58,379 nt of DNA, taken from the IMG/VR virus record IMGVR_UViG_3300020395_000009, positions 1 to 58,379 of that record. The stretch is one strand, 5' to 3'. The position numbers were made by a program, and so were the translations under genes. Source of the DNA: a virus. Shown here one piece after another: positions 7,081 to 16,674 of the stretch. Under the pieces are notes generated by a model, which ran no database searches, was not told where the DNA came from, and saw only the letters and a program-made list of their open reading frames with translations. Positions within the stretch are counted from its first letter, which is position 1; each line of letters starts with the position of its first letter.

Positions 7081-10072
7081 TAAGAACACCAATATAATAG
7101 GGCAGTTGAGGGGGAAGCATGACCCTCATTATAAGCTGGCGGCTAGAGTTGACTTAAATCATGATATAATACATGGAATTGAGAAAAAGTTAACTGATTT
7201 ACCAAAGATACATTCTACATTAAGTAAGTCCTTTGGAATGCAAAGGAAAACTTTACGTCGAGTGATGGGATTGGAAGGAATCCAATCTTCACTCCTCTTT
7301 AGAGTGATAGGATTGGAGGAAGTAGTCACTGGAGATGCACGGAAGAGACCAAAGGGTGAACCAGAGGGTGAGAAACCACTAAGTAGGAAAGGACCAGATC
7401 CAAAGAAACCAAGGGGTAAGAAACCAAAAAGAGGTAGAAGAGGTGCAAGAGGTAGGTCTGGTAGACCTGGTGTAGATGGTAGAGGTAGTGGATCATATAC
7501 TGATGGTGCTCGTAGAATAGGAACTTTAGATGGTGCTGATGGTGCTCCAGGAGCAAGTGGTATTGGTTCTCCTGGATTAGATGGAGTTGCTGGTGGTACT
7601 GGTGGATATGGTCCAGGAGGTTTAGATGGACTGGATGGTATAAGTGGTGCTGATGGATTAGGAGGTGCTCGTGGTGCTGATGGTTCTGGTGCTGATGGAT
7701 TAGGTGGTGCTGCTGGTGCTGCTGGTGCTGATGGATTAGGTGGTGCTGATGGTTTTGGTATTGATGGTGCTGCAGGTGCTTCAGGTCTAGGTGGTGCTGA
7801 TGGATATGGATATGGTGTTGATGGTGCTGCAGGTGCTTCAGGTCTAGGTGGTGCTGATGGTTTTGGTATTGATGGTGCTGCAGGAGCAGGTGGTGCTGAT
7901 GGATATGGATATGGTGTTGATGGTGCTGCAGGTGCTGCAGGTGCTGATGGTAGATCTGTTCATATATTAGATGGTCCTGGTGCTTTTGATAAAAGTTTTA
8001 GAAGAACAAGAATAAGTACTGAGAGTTTTACAAAGGGTACTCCATATACAAAAACTGATGCATATGCAGAAGATGTTCATGGTATTACAGCTGATGGAGA
8101 GCAATTAACTCCTCAAGAAAGAAAGAAAAGATTTCTAGAAAGAAGAAAAAAGATAACTGCAGATAGATTTAAGAGAGGTACATCAGCAGAAGGGGCAGAA
8201 AAAGTTGCTGCTGATACTACTGGTACTAGTGATCTTGTAAAGGTTGGTAAACCAGATCCTGCAGCAACTTCTGTAACACCACCTGATCAAGAAGATGCAG
8301 CTTCAGGAGAAGAAAGAGGAGGAGAGCAAAGTAATGCACAAAAAATATTAAAATCAATTAGTAGTCCTATATCTACCATAGCAGATACTGTAGATTCTAT
8401 TTTTAAGACAATACAAGATCAGTATAAGGAGCAACAAGATACTAAAGAAGATGCTAGAATAAAATCAGAAGAGAAGGAAGTAAAGGCACAAGAAAAGAGT
8501 TTAGAAAAAGGAGGATCTAAAGGTAAAGGTTTGGGTGGTAAGTTACAAGATACTACAAAAAAATTATTTAAACCTTTTACTGGCATTCTTGAAAGACTTA
8601 AGCAATTCTTTGTGGCAATCTTGGCAGGTAAAGTTCTTATGCCATTGTTGGATTGGTTTGGTGATCCAGCAAATGCAGATAAGGTTACTTCATTATTCAG
8701 ATTTGTTAAAGACTGGTGGCCTGTTTTAGTTGCAGGACTTATTGCATTCTTAGGACCATCAATGATATCATTGGTGGGTGTTGTTGCATTATTAATGTGG
8801 GGTGTCCCTAAGATTGTTGATGCAGTAAAATGGGTATTAAATATACCCAGTATGATAGGGAAATTATTAACGGGTGGTGGTAAAGATTTAGATAAAGCAG
8901 GAGATGATGCAGTTGCTGGTATAGAAAAGGATACAGATACTAAAATACCTGGACAAGATCCAAAGGCAGAAAAGCAAGCAGACCAAACGGGACAACAACA
9001 GCAACAACAAGCACCGACAGGAGGAAGAGGAGGGCAACAACAGCAGCAAGTACAACCTAAGCAGAAATTATTTGGTGGTGGTAAGGTTAATAAGTATGAG
9101 GATGGTGGTAAGGTAAAAGATAAGGAAGAGGATAGAGGTGGTGTAGTAGAGGGACCAAAGGGTAAGGATAGAGTTCCTGCTATGCTCACTGATGGTGAGT
9201 TTGTAATGAGTAGAGGTGCTGTACAAGAATATGGTGCTGATACTCTTGCTGGTATGAATGCTGCAGCAGGTGGAACTAATAAACCAGATATGGTAAAAGT
9301 TCCACACTTCTCAGGTGGAGGTATGGTAGGTGATACTCCTCCAGAGCCAGCAAATATATCTTCAGGATCTGATGGTGCTTCGGGATCTGATGGTGCTTCA
9401 GGATCTGATGGTGCTTCGGGATCTGGATCTGATGGTGCTTCGGGATCTGATGGTTCTTCTGGATCCGATGGTGCTTCTGGTTCTGGTGGCGAATCTGGTA
9501 AGGATGGTAAGGATGGTAAAGGTATACTAGGTAAGATATGGGGTGCTGCACAGAAAGTTCTTAGTCCTCAGATACGTATAATGATGAAGTTGATTGGTGG
9601 TGTGAAAGGTATGATCACTAATATTGCAAGTAATACTATTAAGAAATTAACTGGTGGTATACCTAAGAAGAAGCATATTAAATTGCATAATTCCTATGCC
9701 CTTAAGGATCATACGCATAAGAGTTTGGGACCAGCATCGGGAGGAGGAGAAGCAGGTAAACCAACAGGAATTGGTAGAATGTTAGCAGGTGCTGCTGATG
9801 CTGCTACTGGTGGATTCTTTGATTTTGATAAGCAAGGTGGTGGTGGAGCAGATCTTATTAAGAAAGCAAAGGCAAAGATATCACAGATCCAGAAGGGTGG
9901 TGCAAATATTACTCCTCCTGCATCAAATGAATCTAAAGTAACTATTATTCAGCAAGATGGAGGAGGATCTAGTCCATCTCCTGAACCTGGTGGATCAAAT
10001 ATTCCAGCATTTCCTGTTGTTTATCCAGCAAGAAAGTCTACTAAACAAAAATTATTGGGGATAACGGTATAA
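7073..10072 (+). CDS. tape-measure-like tail protein with collagen-like repeats
   Basis: A 999-residue protein. The helical N-terminus (about 1-90) is followed by a basic Pro/Arg/Lys-rich linker and a Gly-rich, partly Gly-X-Y collagen-like region (about 120-295). Further on are charged helices (about 425-500), hydrophobic segments near 507-583 (including a GLIAFLGPSMISLVGVVALL membrane-like stretch), a Gln-rich stretch (about 640-664) and VPAMLTDGEFVMSRGAV (about 701-717), a motif seen in many tape measure proteins. A second Gly-Ser-Asp/Gly-Ala-Ser region follows at about 764-816. Position after the gp26-type chaperone also supports a tape-measure or gp29-like function: setting tail length and crossing the membrane during DNA entry. 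Homology to T4 gp29 is not visible directly. Confidence 0.65.
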   Translation: MPSKNTNIIGQLRGKHDPHYKLAARVDLNHDIIHGIEKKLTDLPKIHSTLSKSFGMQRKTLRRVMGLEGIQSSLLFRVIGLEEVVTGDARKRPKGEPEGEKPLSRKGPDPKKPRGKKPKRGRRGARGRSGRPGVDGRGSGSYTDGARRIGTLDGADGAPGASGIGSPGLDGVAGGTGGYGPGGLDGLDGISGADGLGGARGADGSGADGLGGAAGAAGADGLGGADGFGIDGAAGASGLGGADGYGYGVDGAAGASGLGGADGFGIDGAAGAGGADGYGYGVDGAAGAAGADGRSVHILDGPGAFDKSFRRTRISTESFTKGTPYTKTDAYAEDVHGITADGEQLTPQERKKRFLERRKKITADRFKRGTSAEGAEKVAADTTGTSDLVKVGKPDPAATSVTPPDQEDAASGEERGGEQSNAQKILKSISSPISTIADTVDSIFKTIQDQYKEQQDTKEDARIKSEEKEVKAQEKSLEKGGSKGKGLGGKLQDTTKKLFKPFTGILERLKQFFVAILAGKVLMPLLDWFGDPANADKVTSLFRFVKDWWPVLVAGLIAFLGPSMISLVGVVALLMWGVPKIVDAVKWVLNIPSMIGKLLTGGGKDLDKAGDDAVAGIEKDTDTKIPGQDPKAEKQADQTGQQQQQQAPTGGRGGQQQQQVQPKQKLFGGGKVNKYEDGGKVKDKEEDRGGVVEGPKGKDRVPAMLTDGEFVMSRGAVQEYGADTLAGMNAAAGGTNKPDMVKVPHFSGGGMVGDTPPEPANISSGSDGASGSDGASGSDGASGSGSDGASGSDGSSGSDGASGSGGESGKDGKDGKGILGKIWGAAQKVLSPQIRIMMKLIGGVKGMITNIASNTIKKLTGGIPKKKHIKLHNSYALKDHTHKSLGPASGGGEAGKPTGIGRMLAGAADAATGGFFDFDKQGGGGADLIKKAKAKISQIQKGGANITPPASNESKVTIIQQDGGGSSPSPEPGGSNIPAFPVVYPARKSTKQKLLGITV
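7620..7955 (+). repeat. degenerate Gly/Ala/Asp-coding tandem repeats
   Basis: Imperfect repeats built on GGTGCTGATGG and GGTGCTGCAGGTGCTTCA units within the 999-residue tail protein. Two longer near-copies encode GADGYGYGVDGAAGA. The region codes for collagen-like Gly-X-Y runs and is prone to unit gain or loss. Confidence 0.8.
9365..9496 (+). repeat. 18-base tandem repeat coding GSDGAS
   Basis: About seven copies of an 18-base unit (GGATCTGATGGTGCTTCG and variants), with one extra 6-base insertion at 9419-9424. The unit stays in frame and codes Gly-Ser-Asp-Gly-Ala-Ser, i.e. two Gly-X-Y triplets. Copy number could vary between relatives without breaking the frame. Confidence 0.85.
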
Positions 10073-10073
10073 T

Positions 10074-12371
10074 ATGGCTTGGGCAGCACTGGGTAAAAAA
10101 TTAGCGACTGGAGCAGTCAAGGGTAAGGCAAAGAAGATTGCCACTGATAAGTTATTGAATAGAAAGAAAAAGTCTCGTGCCAAAAGACCATCGTTAGATG
10201 AACTTATTGCAGAGGTTAGGGGTAGTGGTCCTGAAGCTGACCAAGCAAAAGGTGGAGCACTTGTTGTTCGACCTACTACTTCTTTAGTTCCTTCTCCTGG
10301 TGGTGCTATTCAGAAACATACTGGTGTAGATGGTGAGTATGGTAGTGTAGAAGATAATATTATTAGAATCAAATCAAAAGTTATTGCAATAGATGGTATA
10401 TTAAAAGGTACTCTTGCAGCAGAGAAAGCACGGAAAGCAGATGCAGCAGCAGCACAAGAAGCATCAGAACAAGCAGCAGCAGAAAAGAAATTAGAAGCAA
10501 AACCAAAGAAGAAGAAAAAAGGAATTAAGTTGAAAGCACCCAAACAAGTTATGGGTCTTTGGCAAAGGTTACAAACTTTCTTTAGTACTCTAGTACTTGG
10601 TTATATTGGAATGCAATTGCTTCCTTTATTACCAAAGTTGATTCCTCTTGCTAAAGGTCTTCTAGGTATTGTAGATAAGATTATATGGGTTGCTGGTAAA
10701 CTTCTTGAATTTGCAGTGACCTTTATTGATTGGGGTTATAAACTTTATGATATGGGAATGGGTCTCATCAAGAATCTTGTTGGTGAAAAGGGTGCTAAGT
10801 TAATTGAAGACCTTATGGGTCACTTAAATACTCTTATCAATGGATTTCTTGTATGGAAGATAGTTGGTGAGAAAATATTTAAGGCAATTGTTGCTCATAT
10901 AAAAAGAGTCTTTAGAATAGCAAAGATAATATTCAAGAAGGTAACAAAGTTTGCTAAGAATATTATTAAGAATGCTCTTAATTTTGCAAAGAATATAGCA
11001 CAGAGGGTTGGTAAAAACCTGATGAAGATACCAGGTGTTAAGAATGTGGTATCTAATGTTGCTAAGACAGCAGGTAATATACTTGGTAAGGGTGCTAACT
11101 TATTGAGTAAGGGTAAGGGATTACTTGGTAAGGCTGGTGGTATATTTAAGGTTGGAGGTAAAGCAGCAGCAGGTAAGGTAGGAGGAATTGCTGGTAAGAT
11201 ATTTGGTAAGGCAGCTAAGTTCATTGCTCCTGCTATTAAGGGTGCAATGCCAGCAGTAAAAGGATTCCTTGGAAGGATTCCTATCATGGGACCCCTTATC
11301 GTAGGTATTGTATCTCTCTTAACAGGAGATCCTCCAGGTAAGGCTATCTTCAAGGCACTTGGTGCAGCATTAGGTGGAGCACTTGGAACCTTTATACCTA
11401 TTCCTGTTCTTGGTACACTGATTGGTGAAACAATTGGTGTGTTTGTTGGTGAGTTATTATATTATCTGATTATAAAACGAGATCCTAAAGCAGCATTTCA
11501 GTTCCTGAAAGATAGCTTTATGAAGATCTTTAATGTAGGAAAGAATATATTCCTATTCTTTAAGGATGGATTTAGTAGGTTTATTACTACCTTCCCAATG
11601 GTGAAGTTCCCTGCTCAGAGTATTGGGCATTATATGTATAAGTTCCTGTCTATCAATCCTATCTACAAAGGGATGATGGATTTTGAGGTTCCTGGTTGGA
11701 GGGTTATACCTAAATGGATTCGTGGATTCTCATTAAAGAAATTACTAAGTTCTCTTCCCAGTATTCCTGAGATATTAGGAACTATATTTAATTTGCATCC
11801 ATTGCTAAAAGGTTTGGTTAAGGATGGTAAGGTAGAAGGTTTCCCTGCAATATGGCAGTTAATGAATCCTGTCTTTATGATTAAGCATCTGAAGGAATCA
11901 TTCTTCCCATCTAGTGGTGGACCAAGTAAACCTGCTACAGAACAATCTCAATCTGTTTCAGAGGTGGGTGAACCTAAAGAGGAAAAGAAGAAGAAAGAAG
12001 ATCCTGTAAAGAAAGAGAAGAGAAGATTGAAAGAATTATATAAGAAGAAGGTTGAAAAAATTCATACTTCTATAACTGATTTTGTTATGGGTGTAGGTGA
12101 AGCAATGAAGATTCCTTTAGTTGAGGAGGAAGCAGACACACCTAAATTACAAGTTGCTGGTGCTACTACTAAGAGTGCAAGTTCAACTAATGAAAAGATA
12201 TCTTCAGTGAGTTCTCATGCTTCATATGAAGAAGGTGCTGGATCAACAGTAATTATTCAGAATAATTCTTCTACTGCTGTTCAACCATCACCTAAGAGTG
12301 ATGTTAATCCATTTGCTGCATCCTCTGCTTCTGGAGAGGATCCTTATGAGTCTCTTGATCAGTTTGGTTAA
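10074..12371 (+). CDS. second tape-measure-like hydrophobic tail protein
   Basis: A 765-residue protein starting 1 base after the previous stop. It opens with a basic segment, then Ala/Lys/Glu helices (about 100-155) and a hydrophobic block (about 160-228). Next comes a Lys/Gly/Ala-rich stretch of amphipathic repeats (about 280-395) and a strongly hydrophobic block (about 397-466; MGPLIVGIVSLLTGDPPGKA, then a Gly-rich ALGGALGTFIPIPVLGTLIG). The C-terminus is Ser-rich. Alternating amphipathic and membrane-like segments after a chaperone-like gene are typical of tape measure proteins. This and the previous protein may share that job or one may be a gp29-type hub component. No catalytic motif is visible. 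Confidence 0.55.
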   Translation: MAWAALGKKLATGAVKGKAKKIATDKLLNRKKKSRAKRPSLDELIAEVRGSGPEADQAKGGALVVRPTTSLVPSPGGAIQKHTGVDGEYGSVEDNIIRIKSKVIAIDGILKGTLAAEKARKADAAAAQEASEQAAAEKKLEAKPKKKKKGIKLKAPKQVMGLWQRLQTFFSTLVLGYIGMQLLPLLPKLIPLAKGLLGIVDKIIWVAGKLLEFAVTFIDWGYKLYDMGMGLIKNLVGEKGAKLIEDLMGHLNTLINGFLVWKIVGEKIFKAIVAHIKRVFRIAKIIFKKVTKFAKNIIKNALNFAKNIAQRVGKNLMKIPGVKNVVSNVAKTAGNILGKGANLLSKGKGLLGKAGGIFKVGGKAAAGKVGGIAGKIFGKAAKFIAPAIKGAMPAVKGFLGRIPIMGPLIVGIVSLLTGDPPGKAIFKALGAALGGALGTFIPIPVLGTLIGETIGVFVGELLYYLIIKRDPKAAFQFLKDSFMKIFNVGKNIFLFFKDGFSRFITTFPMVKFPAQSIGHYMYKFLSINPIYKGMMDFEVPGWRVIPKWIRGFSLKKLLSSLPSIPEILGTIFNLHPLLKGLVKDGKVEGFPAIWQLMNPVFMIKHLKESFFPSSGGPSKPATEQSQSVSEVGEPKEEKKKKEDPVKKEKRRLKELYKKKVEKIHTSITDFVMGVGEAMKIPLVEEEADTPKLQVAGATTKSASSTNEKISSVSSHASYEEGAGSTVIIQNNSSTAVQPSPKSDVNPFAASSASGEDPYESLDQFG

Positions 12372-12395
12372 ATATAACTATGGAGTAATAATAAA

Positions 12396-13739
12396 ATGAC
12401 CGCAAAAGTACTTGGGTTAGCTGCAGAAGCTTCTGCAATTAAATCTGTAACAATTATATCTAATGAGAGTGGTGAAGCAGTAGATATTTCACCAGGAATT
12501 TCTTTGCTTATGTATTTTGAGAGTATTCTACAGGATACTCTTAGAGTTACTGTAAGGTTTGTTGATTCAGGAGATTCAACTAAGGAGGGTAAGACTGTAA
12601 GGGAAGGTCTACCTCTGGTAGGACAGGAGAGAGTTGAGATTGAGTTTGAGGATAATAATGAGGTATCTATAGGGGCAGATCCAAAATTAGTTTTGTATGT
12701 TAATAAGATAACACCCATAGAAAATGATACTAGTACTGAATTGATACAAATAGAATTAGTATCTAAGGAGTTTATATTAAATGAAAAGATAAGAGTTAAT
12801 ACTAGATATGATGGTAAGATTAGTGATCATATTACTGATATATTAAAAGATAATGATAACTATCTTGCTACAGAAAAGGAATTAGACATTGAAGAAGTTG
12901 AAAATAATTTTAATTTTATAGGTAATAATAAGAAACCATTTTTTATGGTGAATGCATTGTCAAAGAAATCTGTACCTGTGGGTAAGAAGGGAAAGGCAGC
13001 AGGGTTCTTTTTTTATGAGACTTCTGATGGATTTCATTTTAAATCATTAGATACTTTATTAGATCCTTCTCAAAACGAAAAAGTTAAATCTATTATCTAT
13101 AATGAAACACCTGAATCTAAAGGGGCAAACATACCTGAAGGATATGACATGAAAGCTTTAGAATATAAGTTAGATAATCGTGTTAATGTTCAAGAGAAAT
13201 TAAAGTTAGGTGCTTATGATAGTAAAATAATATTATTTGATCCTTTTGATTGTTACTATCAAGTAGTTACTGATAAAGCAGAGGATAAAGATACTGAACA
13301 ATCTGCAGGTAAAGGACTGCCTAAATTAAATGATGAGTTTGAGAGGGTTAATCAACCTCAGAAAAATTCTACTAGGACTACTTATTGTTTGGTTGATAGG
13401 GGATCATTACCAACTGGAGATACTTCTGATCAAATTGATGGTGCAGAGGAACAGAATTTTGAGTATCTAAACATAACTAATCAAGCAATCAGAAGGTATA
13501 ATCAATTCTATTCATCAAAAGTCACGATTACCATACCTGGAGACTTTTCATTACATGTAGGTAATGCTATATTTGTAGATGCACCTGGATTATCAAGAGA
13601 AAAAGACGGTGGAACCGACCAGGAAGCTGGTGGGATATATATTATAGCGGATTTATGCCACTATTTAACCACAGAGGCTACCTATACTAAGTTAAATTTA
13701 GTTAGGGATACTGTTGGTAGAAAGGGTACATCAACCTAA
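12396..13739 (+). CDS. baseplate hub protein, probably gp27-like
   Basis: A 447-residue protein; T4 gp27 has 391. T4 gp27 forms the trimeric cylinder that joins the gp5 spike to the tube. The N-terminal VDISPGISLLMYFESILQDT, VTVRFVDSGDS and ELIQIELVSKEFILNEKI look like the first tube-like domain of hub proteins. The C-terminal half has KVTITIPGDFSLHVGNAIFV and a closing GGIYIIADLCHYLTTEATYT, the usual beta pattern of the second domain. It lies upstream of the gp5-type protein, as expected for its partner, though a CP12-like gene is inserted between them. Start ATG 12396. Confidence 0.65.
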   Translation: MTAKVLGLAAEASAIKSVTIISNESGEAVDISPGISLLMYFESILQDTLRVTVRFVDSGDSTKEGKTVREGLPLVGQERVEIEFEDNNEVSIGADPKLVLYVNKITPIENDTSTELIQIELVSKEFILNEKIRVNTRYDGKISDHITDILKDNDNYLATEKELDIEEVENNFNFIGNNKKPFFMVNALSKKSVPVGKKGKAAGFFFYETSDGFHFKSLDTLLDPSQNEKVKSIIYNETPESKGANIPEGYDMKALEYKLDNRVNVQEKLKLGAYDSKIILFDPFDCYYQVVTDKAEDKDTEQSAGKGLPKLNDEFERVNQPQKNSTRTTYCLVDRGSLPTGDTSDQIDGAEEQNFEYLNITNQAIRRYNQFYSSKVTITIPGDFSLHVGNAIFVDAPGLSREKDGGTDQEAGGIYIIADLCHYLTTEATYTKLNLVRDTVGRKGTST

Positions 13740-13743
13740 TCTT

Positions 13744-13748
13744 AGGAG
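13744..13748 (+). promoter_or_regulatory. Shine-Dalgarno site that sets the CP12-like start
   Basis: AGGAG, with 7 bases to ATG 13756. The frame is open back to 13714, but that longer form would overlap the hub gene and lacks such a site. Confidence 0.7.
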
Positions 13749-13755
13749 AAAATTT

Positions 13756-14019
13756 ATGAATATCAAACACGACTTAGAACATGAGGTCTATATTGACCCT
13801 AAAGATGGTAAGGAGCATACCAATCACGGTATGCATGAGTACACTAAAGAAGATTTAGAAAATTCTCATGCTTATTATGAAGAGTATCATAAGGATGATG
13901 TAATTGATCCTAATGATGCTAAGATTAATGATTATCATACACGACATGAAGATCAACACTTAGAGATCTATTGTGATAATCATCCAGATGCAGATGAATG
14001 TAAGGTATACGACGATTAA
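13756..14019 (+). CDS. cp12: CP12-like Calvin-cycle regulator
   Basis: An 87-residue acidic, His/Asp/Glu-rich, probably disordered protein. Its C-terminus, LEIYCDNHPDADECKVYDD (residues 69-87), matches the CP12 GAPDH-binding tail, with the paired cysteines 73 and 82 eight residues apart as in plant and cyanobacterial CP12. The N-terminal cysteine pair and the AWDxVEEL motif of host CP12 are absent, as in short cyanophage CP12 forms. CP12 holds GAPDH and phosphoribulokinase in an inactive complex; cyanophages are thought to use it to direct carbon into the pentose phosphate pathway. It lies between two baseplate hub genes, 16 bases after the first and 3 before the second, and so is probably expressed late with structural genes. 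Confidence 0.75.
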   Translation: MNIKHDLEHEVYIDPKDGKEHTNHGMHEYTKEDLENSHAYYEEYHKDDVIDPNDAKINDYHTRHEDQHLEIYCDNHPDADECKVYDD

Positions 14020-14022
14020 TCT

Positions 14023-16635
14023 ATGGATATCGGGGGCTCATTATTTAATTCAGGATTTTTAGGTGCTGACTTCTTCTGGTGGGTCGGTCAGATTGCTGAC
14101 GACTCTGTGTGGAGGGATAATATAACCCCAGGTAAACATGCTAATAGGCAAAATGTTCCAGGATGGGGTAGGAGATATAAGGTAAGGATTATTGGTCTTC
14201 ATGATAAAGAAGAAGAGTCTGTTGCATCTGATCAGTTACCTTGGGCACAGATAATGTACCCAGTTACTGCTGGTGGAGGTCAGGGTAGTGCTTTTCAGAC
14301 TGCAAACCTCCGTCAAGGTAACTTTGTTTTTGGATTCTTTTTAGATGGTAAAGAACAAAGTGTTCCTGTTATTATAGGAGTGCTTGGTAATAATTCCCAG
14401 ACAAAATTAGCACAAGATGGAATAGGAGCTGCTGCTGAAGGTAAAAATAATTTTGGTCCGACAAGTGGATTTTCTGATGGTGAAGTTCCTAAACAAGGAG
14501 CATCTAAAGAAGTAGTCCCTGAAACTGATTTGGTTGTTGAGAAACCAAAGTCAAATGAGCAAGCACAGGAAGAAGCAAATCAGGGATTGCCTACTAATAA
14601 TCTAGGAACCCCTGTAAATAAACCAGTATCTCCACAGCAACAGGCAGATATTGATAATGCTAGAAGACAAGGTGAAGAACTGGGATTAGAGGGTGAAGAA
14701 TTATTCTCTTATATTAGGGAGAATGTTCAGAAAGGTATTGAGAACAGGATTAAGAATGCAAATGCTGCTGATGCACCTGTACAACCAGGAGCAACTAAGG
14801 AGACTGCAGATGCTATTCATTTAACTGGTGCTGCTGATGTTATAAGAGATGATTTATATGAAAAACCTATACCTGTTATGAAACCTGATGATCTTGTTGG
14901 GTCTTCTCTGAAGTCTATGCAAATTGTTATGGATAATATGACACAGGATGTTGATAAGTATATGAAATCATTAAAGGATGGTGGATATATTGATGCTGTT
15001 TCTATGAATAAAGACTTACGTAATCTGAAGGCAGTTCAAGCAAATGCTGCATGTGAGATATCAAAGTATATGAAGATTATTATGGATAAGATGATGGAAT
15101 ATGTATCAAAGACATTAAACAAAGAATTAGCAGAGAAGGTTGCACAGATGCCATCTAGTCAAAGGTGGATGATGGCAGATATGAAAGAGATAACTGGAAA
15201 ACAAACGCTTCAGAATTATAATCAAATTGCTGACAATATGTGTGGAACTATAGAACAAGTACTAGAAGAGACTTTAGATACGGATGAGATAATTAAACAG
15301 TTCCAAGGTAGGATAGATCGTTCAATTGATCAGCAAATTAGGGATCAAACTGGACTTACTGGTGGAGATCCAGGTACTGATGCAACAGTTGATATGATAA
15401 ATGCTGCTCAAAACATTGTAACTGATTATGCTGCATTAGATCCTGATCAAGATTCTATAATGGAGAGTACCCAAAACACTATCGTTGATTTGACAAAGGA
15501 ACTTGACTATCCAACAAAACCAAAATTAAAAGATTGTTTTGCAGAAGATTTGGCCGCAAAAGTTATAAGTCAAAATAGGAAATTAATTGATACTGCAAAT
15601 GATAATATTGTCAAGAGTATTAATTATTTTATGAATGATATGCAAAAGATGTTGTCAGAATCTGGAGCAACTTCTACTGGTAGTAAGTCTATTGCTGGTC
15701 AGATAATGTCATTTACTGATGAAGAAGTATTGGATCAAGTAAGAGGAGGTACTGCATATATTACTGCAACATCTGTTGCAACTGGTATCTATGGTAATAT
15801 TAATCCTGGAATTAGTACAAGTTTAGGTAAGGGATGTGTAGTTAATATTAAAGTAGATAGTGGTGGTCTTTGTGGAAAGGGTGCTGCACAAGCTGAACAT
15901 TATACTTGGATAGAAAGAGGAACTAATTATGTTAATGGTAACCAGTCAGGAACTATTTGTGATACTAGTGGTGCTGGAACTGGTATGGTAATTAATATGA
16001 CTGTTGCTGGAGGTGAAATACAAACAGTAAGAGTTCATACTATGGGTACTGGATATAAAGCAGGAGATATAATCTATCCTCATATGCAAGGAGGACCAGG
16101 TTCTATTGCTGGTAATGGATCCTTTAGACTGGAGTTAGTACAAGGTCCAATTAATCCAGGTGGTATTGATATAATTAAGAAAGGTGCTGATTATAAAGAT
16201 GGTGATGTTATATTTGTTGATCAGACTAATTTTGGAGTTAGGTCAACTGATGCAACATTTACTACTACATCTACTAGTACTAAGATTGATAAGAAATTAA
16301 CAGGAACAGGACAAAGTTTAGATGATATATTAGGATCTATTACTTCTGTTGGTGGTAATTTAACTCAAGCATTGCAGTTTAAGAATATTACTGGTAATGT
16401 ATTCCCGTTTGAGTTGCCTCCTAATTTGGCGGTGTCTGATATGTATAAGTTAGGATCGGGTGGTTCATCTAAAGAGGATGCTGAATTACCAAACGTTTCT
16501 AATGTTCATAAAAAAGTAAAACCACTTGAACAAAAACCACTTCAAGGTATACCATTTATAGAACCTGATATCGGTGAACCTGAATTGAAATATGATGAAG
16601 TTAGATCTAGGATAAATGCTCCTGGTTTATCCTGA
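14023..16635 (+). CDS. 5: gp5-like baseplate hub protein with OB-fold, no lysozyme
   Basis: An 870-residue protein. Residues about 15-125 resemble the gp5 OB-fold: FFWWVGQIADDSVW, GWGRRYKVRIIGLHDKEEES, QLPWAQIMYPVTAGGG, LRQGNFVFGFFLDGKEQSVP and VIIGVLGNN. In T4 gp5 this is followed by a lysozyme domain; here there is a low-complexity linker (about 130-280), a long helical region (about 280-480) and a beta-rich part with GxGYxxGDxI turns (about 560-770). I see no lysozyme catalytic pattern, so cell-wall degradation must come from elsewhere. The long needle of T4 gp5 is probably replaced by the separate spike protein downstream. Confidence 0.75.
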   Translation: MDIGGSLFNSGFLGADFFWWVGQIADDSVWRDNITPGKHANRQNVPGWGRRYKVRIIGLHDKEEESVASDQLPWAQIMYPVTAGGGQGSAFQTANLRQGNFVFGFFLDGKEQSVPVIIGVLGNNSQTKLAQDGIGAAAEGKNNFGPTSGFSDGEVPKQGASKEVVPETDLVVEKPKSNEQAQEEANQGLPTNNLGTPVNKPVSPQQQADIDNARRQGEELGLEGEELFSYIRENVQKGIENRIKNANAADAPVQPGATKETADAIHLTGAADVIRDDLYEKPIPVMKPDDLVGSSLKSMQIVMDNMTQDVDKYMKSLKDGGYIDAVSMNKDLRNLKAVQANAACEISKYMKIIMDKMMEYVSKTLNKELAEKVAQMPSSQRWMMADMKEITGKQTLQNYNQIADNMCGTIEQVLEETLDTDEIIKQFQGRIDRSIDQQIRDQTGLTGGDPGTDATVDMINAAQNIVTDYAALDPDQDSIMESTQNTIVDLTKELDYPTKPKLKDCFAEDLAAKVISQNRKLIDTANDNIVKSINYFMNDMQKMLSESGATSTGSKSIAGQIMSFTDEEVLDQVRGGTAYITATSVATGIYGNINPGISTSLGKGCVVNIKVDSGGLCGKGAAQAEHYTWIERGTNYVNGNQSGTICDTSGAGTGMVINMTVAGGEIQTVRVHTMGTGYKAGDIIYPHMQGGPGSIAGNGSFRLELVQGPINPGGIDIIKKGADYKDGDVIFVDQTNFGVRSTDATFTTTSTSTKIDKKLTGTGQSLDDILGSITSVGGNLTQALQFKNITGNVFPFELPPNLAVSDMYKLGSGGSSKEDAELPNVSNVHKKVKPLEQKPLQGIPFIEPDIGEPELKYDEVRSRINAPGLS

Positions 16636-16641
16636 TAAATA
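16634..16641 (+). promoter_or_regulatory. T4-type late promoter before the 2237-residue gene
   Basis: GATAAATA, one base off consensus, overlapping the TGA of the gp5-like gene and followed by TCTAA; the ATG is 33 bases further on. Confidence 0.45.
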
Positions 16642-16674
16642 TCTAATATGTATTTTGGATATAGTATAGAATAG

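Noticed and set aside
8419-9189. 256-codon minus-strand open frame
   Set aside because: Pro/Ser/Cys-rich mirror of the Gly-rich and Gln-rich parts of the tail gene; no ribosome site or recognisable domain.
7620-9496. Repeats considered as a CRISPR array
   Set aside because: They are contiguous, in-frame coding repeats without unique spacers.
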